A stretch of DNA of 44,324 nucleotides. Source: Nitrosopumilus sp. b1. Lineage in GTDB: Archaea > Thermoproteota > Nitrososphaeria > Nitrososphaerales > Nitrosopumilaceae. The notes below the pieces were generated by a model. It did no database searches. It was not told the DNA's origin and saw only the letters and a list, made by a program, of their open reading frames with translations. The stretch is from NCBI RefSeq assembly GCF_014078545.1, contig NZ_MU078749.1, forward strand, positions 1 through 44,324, read 5' to 3'. Every line of letters begins with the position of its first letter. Within the stretch, counting starts at the first letter, position 1. Position numbers and translations under genes: made by a program. Below are positions 40,761 to 44,324 of this stretch, in pieces.

Positions 40761-41711
40761 GTGTTCCTTTTATTTGATAACCACGTAATAGATACAGTAG
40801 TGTTAGAATATTTTACTAGTGATTACGATGCAAAGTGTAGACTAGACACTTGCAAAACCTACCCGGCAATTACAGACCAAGAAAGAGGCGAAATTGTCTG
40901 CGGGGAATGCGGTACAGTGCTATTGCAAAATATACCCGATGTGGAGCATGAGGCATATTCATCACAAGATGATTTCATGAGTCAAACTAGAACCGGTCCT
41001 GGAATGTCATTAGCAATGCACGATAAGGGATTATCAACTGTGATTGGAAACAACAGAGATTCAGCAGGAAATAATCTATCAAGAGATACAAGAAATCAAT
41101 TTTCAAGATTAAGAATTTGGGATCAAAGGAGCAAATCAAAGACAGTTGTGAGGCTAAGCAAGGCATTTACAATTCTTAATGCATTAAAAACAAAACTTGC
41201 GATTCCAGACACTGTAGTTGAAGATACTGCACAGATTTACAGGAAAGCAGTTGCTGCAAAATTAACTAGAGGTAGAACAATGAGATCTCTCGTAGCTGCT
41301 TCACTTTACGCAGCATGTAGACAATCAAGTACGCTTCGTTCTTTAGATGATATAGTAAAAGCTGCAAATATCGAAAAGAGGATTCTTTCAAGAGACTTTA
41401 GAACCCTAGTGAGCAGACTAGAATTGAATGTAGATCAGTATGATACTGCTGTATTTATCACAAAAATTTGCAATAATTTGGATATGAAAGAGACTACAAA
41501 GCGTCAGGCAGTTGATTTCCTAAAGAAATGTGAAGAAAGAGGAATCACTGAAGGTAAAAATCCAATTGTGCAGGCTGCATCTTGTGTGTATATTGCATGT
41601 GTACTAAATGGAGAGAAGATTAGTCAGAATCAAATTTCTAGAGTAGCTGCGGTGAGCTCAGTGGCAATAAGAAATCGAACATTATTGATCAAGGAAGAAC
41701 TGGGAATCTAG
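40761..41711 (+). CDS. tfb: Transcription initiation factor TFB
   Basis: 316 residues. The N-terminal zinc ribbon has CxxxxC, then IVCGECGTVL. The B-finger/linker is RTGPGMSLAMHDKGLSTVIG, and two cyclin repeats follow (RTMRSLVAASLYAACRQSST; PIVQAASCVYIACVLNGEKISQNQIS). It binds TBP-DNA and RNA polymerase. The frame opens with GTG at 40761; GTG at 40800, 13 codons later, sits nearer the conserved ribbon and is a plausible true start. The family usually has several paralogues in these archaea. Confidence 0.96.
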   Translation: MFLLFDNHVIDTVVLEYFTSDYDAKCRLDTCKTYPAITDQERGEIVCGECGTVLLQNIPDVEHEAYSSQDDFMSQTRTGPGMSLAMHDKGLSTVIGNNRDSAGNNLSRDTRNQFSRLRIWDQRSKSKTVVRLSKAFTILNALKTKLAIPDTVVEDTAQIYRKAVAAKLTRGRTMRSLVAASLYAACRQSSTLRSLDDIVKAANIEKRILSRDFRTLVSRLELNVDQYDTAVFITKICNNLDMKETTKRQAVDFLKKCEERGITEGKNPIVQAASCVYIACVLNGEKISQNQISRVAAVSSVAIRNRTLLIKEELGI

Positions 41712-41771
41712 AAGTATCAAAATTGAAAATTGTGTATCCACATAATATATTAAAAAACCCCTTTTTCCAGT

Positions 41772-42251
41772 ATGAAGATTCCAGAAGAGGTCAAGAAAAT
41801 GATCGAATCTCAAGGAATTGTAGCAATCGGTACATCTGGTGGGGCAAAATTTGTCAATATTACGCCGAGAACATTTTTCACTGTAGAAGATGATGCGATA
41901 TTTTGGCTTGATTTTTTCAAGCATAAATCATTTAGAAACTATACTGTAAATCCCAATGCAACTGTAGCTGTCTACGATAAAGAAGAGTATGCAGGGTATC
42001 AGATTCATGGAAGAGTATCCATTTTGACAGATGAGTCAAAATGTTCAGAAATTAAAAAAAATATCTTTGATGTATCGCTAAATAGAATTAAATCCGAAAA
42101 AGCTAAAAAAATGAAAGGTCATTCGTCTAGCTTGATAATGTTTGAACCAAAGGTAATTTACTCATTAATTCCAGAAGAATTTTCAAATTTGTCAATATCA
42201 TCAGATATAGAACCGTCCAGAATATTTTTTGATTCAGAGAAAAATAATTAA
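41772..42251 (+). CDS. Pyridoxamine-phosphate-oxidase-like FMN-binding protein
   Basis: A 159-residue split-barrel protein: GIVAIGTSGGAKFVNITPRTFF, IFWLDFFKHKSFRNYTVNPN and VAVYDKEEYAGYQIHGRVSIL. These match the FMN-binding core of PNPOx-like proteins. Specific reductase or oxidase function not assignable. A TATA-like ataatatatt lies about 25-30 bases before the ATG, so transcription is probably leaderless. Confidence 0.88.
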   Translation: MKIPEEVKKMIESQGIVAIGTSGGAKFVNITPRTFFTVEDDAIFWLDFFKHKSFRNYTVNPNATVAVYDKEEYAGYQIHGRVSILTDESKCSEIKKNIFDVSLNRIKSEKAKKMKGHSSSLIMFEPKVIYSLIPEEFSNLSISSDIEPSRIFFDSEKNN

Positions 42252-42263
42252 TCGAAAAAAAAT

Positions 42264-42536
42264 CTAATTGCTTCCCTTATTACGACTTTTTCTACTTCCG
42301 GTGCCACGGCCTGTTACTCTGGTCATGCCTTCAGTTGATGGTCTTGGTTTTGGATCAGGTAGGTCTTTTAGTTTTCTAGTTCCAACACCGCGTCCACTGC
42401 TTAATGTAATATTTTTGCCAGTTTTTTTTATTTTCTCAGACTGTTCCTTTCTGTAAGCATCCCCGGCCCAATTTTGTTCTTTAATTTCTTCTTCTCTAGT
42501 GCCTGTTCCTCGTCCGGAGGTCTTTTTCACTTTCAT
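42264..42536 (-). CDS. Basic protein with three GRGxGxR repeats
   Basis: A 90-residue, Lys/Arg/Gly-rich protein with no hydrophobic core. Motifs SGRGTGTREEE (start), SGRGVGTRKLK (middle) and TGRGTGSRKSR (end) repeat every 35-40 residues. It is likely intrinsically disordered and may bind RNA or DNA through the basic RG patches (inference). No family is recognised. Confidence 0.6.
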   Translation of the reverse strand: MKVKKTSGRGTGTREEEIKEQNWAGDAYRKEQSEKIKKTGKNITLSSGRGVGTRKLKDLPDPKPRPSTEGMTRVTGRGTGSRKSRNKGSN

Positions 42537-42596
42537 ACTAAATAATAGTTGTTCTTCCTATTTATGCATAAAACAAATTTTCAATGATGAGAATAT

Positions 42597-43061
42597 TTAG
42601 CTGTACGGACTGTATCGACTAAATACTTCAGATATTGAATGATAGTACATCTTTCTCATATCTTCTTCAGTACATGTTGCAAATTGTTTTATCAAGTCAG
42701 TAGCAGTAACAATTCCAACCACCTTATCATCATCTACAACAGGAATTTTTCGAATATTTCGAGAATTCATCAGTCCTGAAATAGACCAAACTGATTCTTC
42801 AGGACCAATCGTGATTAGGGGCGTTGACATTATCTGTTTTACTGGAGTCGTGATTGGATATGCATGGGCAACGATTTTGATTGCAAAATCCCTATCTGTT
42901 ATAATACCAACAGGGGAGTTATTATCCATGACAATGATTGCACCAACTTTAGTATCTTCCATCATTTTTGCTGCCTCGTTTACATTTAATTCAGCATCAA
43001 CAGATATGACAGATTTTGTCATTATATCCTTGACAGTAATCTTGTTGGGATCAGAATTCAA
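42597..43061 (-). CDS. CBS-domain pair protein
   Basis: A 154-residue protein (TTG start) of two CBS units: VKDIMTKSVISVDAELNVNE..GAIIVMDNNSPVGIITDRDF and VKQIMSTPLITIGPEESVWS..RKIPVVDDDKVVGIVTATDL. Such stand-alone pairs bind adenine nucleotides and regulate partner proteins. Convergent with no enzyme fused; partner unknown. The PII-like gene starts about 100 bp to the right in divergent orientation. Confidence 0.95.
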   Translation of the reverse strand: MNSDPNKITVKDIMTKSVISVDAELNVNEAAKMMEDTKVGAIIVMDNNSPVGIITDRDFAIKIVAHAYPITTPVKQIMSTPLITIGPEESVWSISGLMNSRNIRKIPVVDDDKVVGIVTATDLIKQFATCTEEDMRKMYYHSISEVFSRYSPYS

Positions 43062-43163
43062 TAATTTGTGATCAATTTTCTGTTATTTGAGAAGTAAAGT
43101 GCAATATCAGAACTGAAAATCAATACCGATAATCTGTAGAGCCTTTTAAAATCAAAATACCGT

Positions 43164-43487
43164 ATGGTCAATATGAAAAGAATTGAAACTCTGATTACGC
43201 CAGCAATGCTAGATAATGTGGTAAAGGCTATCAAAAAAGAAGGTGTGGGAGGAATAACTGTATCTCATGCTCAAGGACAAGGTAGTGCTGATCCACCATT
43301 GGTCGGGCAGTATTTTGCTCGAGAAAGAATAGTGGTAGTAGTTGATGACTCCAAAGTTGAACCAATTTTAGAATCAATTTCAAAAGTTGCGTGTACTGGA
43401 ACTAAGGGAGATGGTAAAGTTTTTGTCACAAATGTTGAAGATGCTCTAGATATTTGTACAAAACAAAGAGGAGTTAAAGCAATTTAG
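43164..43487 (+). CDS. PII-like nitrogen-regulatory protein with short T-loop
   Basis: A 107-residue ferredoxin-fold protein of the PII (GlnB/GlnK) family. It has MKRIETLITPAMLDNVVKAIKKEGVGGITV at the start, a B-loop reading TGTKGDGKVFV (canonical TGKIGDGKIFV) and a C-terminal IRTGE-like region (CTKQRGVKAI). The T-loop (GQGSADPPLVGQYFARE) is shorter than usual and lacks the regulatory Tyr. It probably binds nucleotides; any partner such as an Amt channel is not adjacent. Confidence 0.9.
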   Translation: MVNMKRIETLITPAMLDNVVKAIKKEGVGGITVSHAQGQGSADPPLVGQYFARERIVVVVDDSKVEPILESISKVACTGTKGDGKVFVTNVEDALDICTKQRGVKAI

Positions 43488-43667
43488 CTCCAAAAAAATT
43501 TCTTTATTATTAGAAGTAAACTAATTTTGATAATCTAAATTTGAATCGTCAGGATTAAAATTATTTTGCTGACTCTTTTGGTTCCAAGCAGGCATGAAAA
43601 ATTATTTCTGTATTTATTACACAAGATAAATTCCAAAAGTGGAATTCAAAACTGATAATTTTCTCTA

Positions 43668-43698
43668 ATTATATAATTTACATTTGACAAAATGTATT
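43668..43698 (+). promoter_or_regulatory. TATA box for the small exported protein gene
   Basis: AATTATATAATTT at about 43668-43680 is centred about 26 bases before ATG 43699, the spacing of a leaderless archaeal promoter. It supports ATG 43699 over TTG 43684 as the start. Confidence 0.6.
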
Positions 43699-44007
43699 AT
43701 GGGATCAAAACTATCCAGACCTGTATTAATGGCTATGTTGATAGTAGGAGTATCTGTCGCTGTAATTTTCACAATTACTCCATGGAACTGGACTCCAATT
43801 CAAGTAACTGAGGATGTAACCGTTTTAGCAGTTACTGAATATGGATGTGTCGCAGAATCTCAATATGGTACTAGTGTAGTTGTATCGGAATGTAATGCAA
43901 AAGTAGGCGATGTAGTATCTGCCACATTCTATATTCCTTCTAGTGAAGTTAATGAGTTCTACGATAAACAACAACAAAAAGTTGAATTAGTTCAACCAGA
44001 GCCCTAA
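43699..44007 (+). CDS. Small membrane-anchored protein, unknown function
   Basis: A 102-residue protein from ATG 43699. The N-terminal TM or signal helix is PVLMAMLIVGVSVAVIFTI. A small beta domain follows, with two Cys (YGCVAESQ and VSECNAKVGDVVS) that could form a disulfide outside the cell. The Trp-rich NWTPIQV connects the two parts. No family is recognised. The alternative TTG start at 43684 adds five residues and fits the promoter less well. Confidence 0.65.
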   Translation: MGSKLSRPVLMAMLIVGVSVAVIFTITPWNWTPIQVTEDVTVLAVTEYGCVAESQYGTSVVVSECNAKVGDVVSATFYIPSSEVNEFYDKQQQKVELVQPEP

Positions 44008-44226
44008 TTTTTTTTTAATTCAAATATTTTTACATTGATTTGACAACCCACATTCTTTAAAATTAGAAATAAGTTTGAGACTCTGTAAATCTGATAAGAT
44101 AATGAGGATTGTAGGACTTCTGGTACCAAACACTGTTTAATTTTTATCAAAACAATTTCTTATTACTATTTTTGATAATCTTGTTCTGTTCTTAAATTCA
44201 AAAAAGTCTCATGATGTGTGTTTAGT

Positions 44227-44324
44227 ATGTCAGTTAATAAGATCCTAGTTCCTCTTGACGGTTCAAAAAATTCTCTTCGTGGATTAGATCATGCCATTTA
44301 CTTGGCTAGACAATGCCAAGCAAC
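44227..44324 (+). CDS. Universal stress protein (UspA), 3' part outside window
   Basis: The first 32 codons read KILVPLDGSKNSLRGLDHAI and continue AIYLARQCQA, the N-terminal beta strand and ATP-binding helix of UspA-type proteins. The gene runs past the window edge. The single-domain USP family binds ATP or AMP and is induced under stress in many microbes. Confidence 0.85.
   Translation, partial: MSVNKILVPLDGSKNSLRGLDHAIYLARQCQA

Overview
The window looks like chromosomal DNA from an ammonia-oxidising archaeon of the Nitrosopumilus/Nitrosarchaeum type (Nitrososphaerota, 'Thaumarchaeota'). The evidence is AT-rich DNA, archaeal information-processing genes (TFE, TFB, S19e, PDCD5, NAC, Nep1, Trm56, RNase P component 4), archaeal GTP cyclohydrolase III, many TTG/GTG starts, and TATA-like boxes about 25 bases before several start codons (leaderless transcripts). 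No phage, IS element or CRISPR array was seen; this is mostly core genome with small accessory pockets.

Layout. 1-3246: a truncated secreted repeat protein, small membrane or secreted proteins, a macro-domain protein and a 33-residue zinc ribbon. 3399-7451 (minus): UbiD-family decarboxylase, a PAC3-like proteasome-chaperone candidate, a zinc-ribbon protein, a RuvC-fold protein, an ATPase-stalk-like coiled coil, and NAC with a PUA protein. 7545-12429: PhoU-like regulator, an AT-hook-like protein, a sensor kinase/receiver pair and small genes marked by a repeated promoter element. 12478-15974: hflX, trm56, tfe and a surface protein. 15976-21196 (minus): hemerythrin, a Lys-rich SWIB-like protein and a compact riboflavin cluster. 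21228-24148: TPR protein, small genes, a structured-RNA candidate and a CitE-like lyase. 24200-28303 (minus): sua5, an MDR reductase, pdcd5, rps19e, rnp4, tRNA-Gly and nep1. 28306-34722 (minus): a GH-like surface protein, class II ribonucleotide reductase nrdJ, and an unusual HTH/ATP-cone/NrdD-like protein. 34791-39311: DUF35/thiolase pair, nitrilase, tautomerase, rhomboid and a small zincin. 39415-44324: amino-acid permease, TFB, FMN-binding protein, CBS protein, a PII-like protein and the start of a universal stress protein.

How genes work together. The riboflavin cluster runs ribE-ribB-ribH-arfA-amidohydrolase-arfC with overlapping reading frames. The amidohydrolase sits exactly where the deaminase step of archaeal riboflavin synthesis lacks a well-known enzyme. 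The nrdJ region pairs a B12-dependent reductase with a NrdD-like protein that has lost both the glycyl-radical tail and every cysteine of the reductase barrel, but carries a winged helix and an ATP-cone. Tandem 19-22 bp repeats precede that protein and similar boxes precede nrdJ, suggesting a nucleotide-sensing regulator in place of NrdR.

Other points of interest are three copies of a CATACCGC...GGTAT element at fixed spacing from a TATA box (8594, 12088, 12243), one of them followed by a strong hairpin; a multi-branched RNA candidate at about 22555-22692; and several microproteins under 60 residues (zinc ribbons, a 4-oxalocrotonate tautomerase). Of the intergenic stretches, 5322-5581 and 43488-43683 show nothing recognisable beyond AT-rich DNA.
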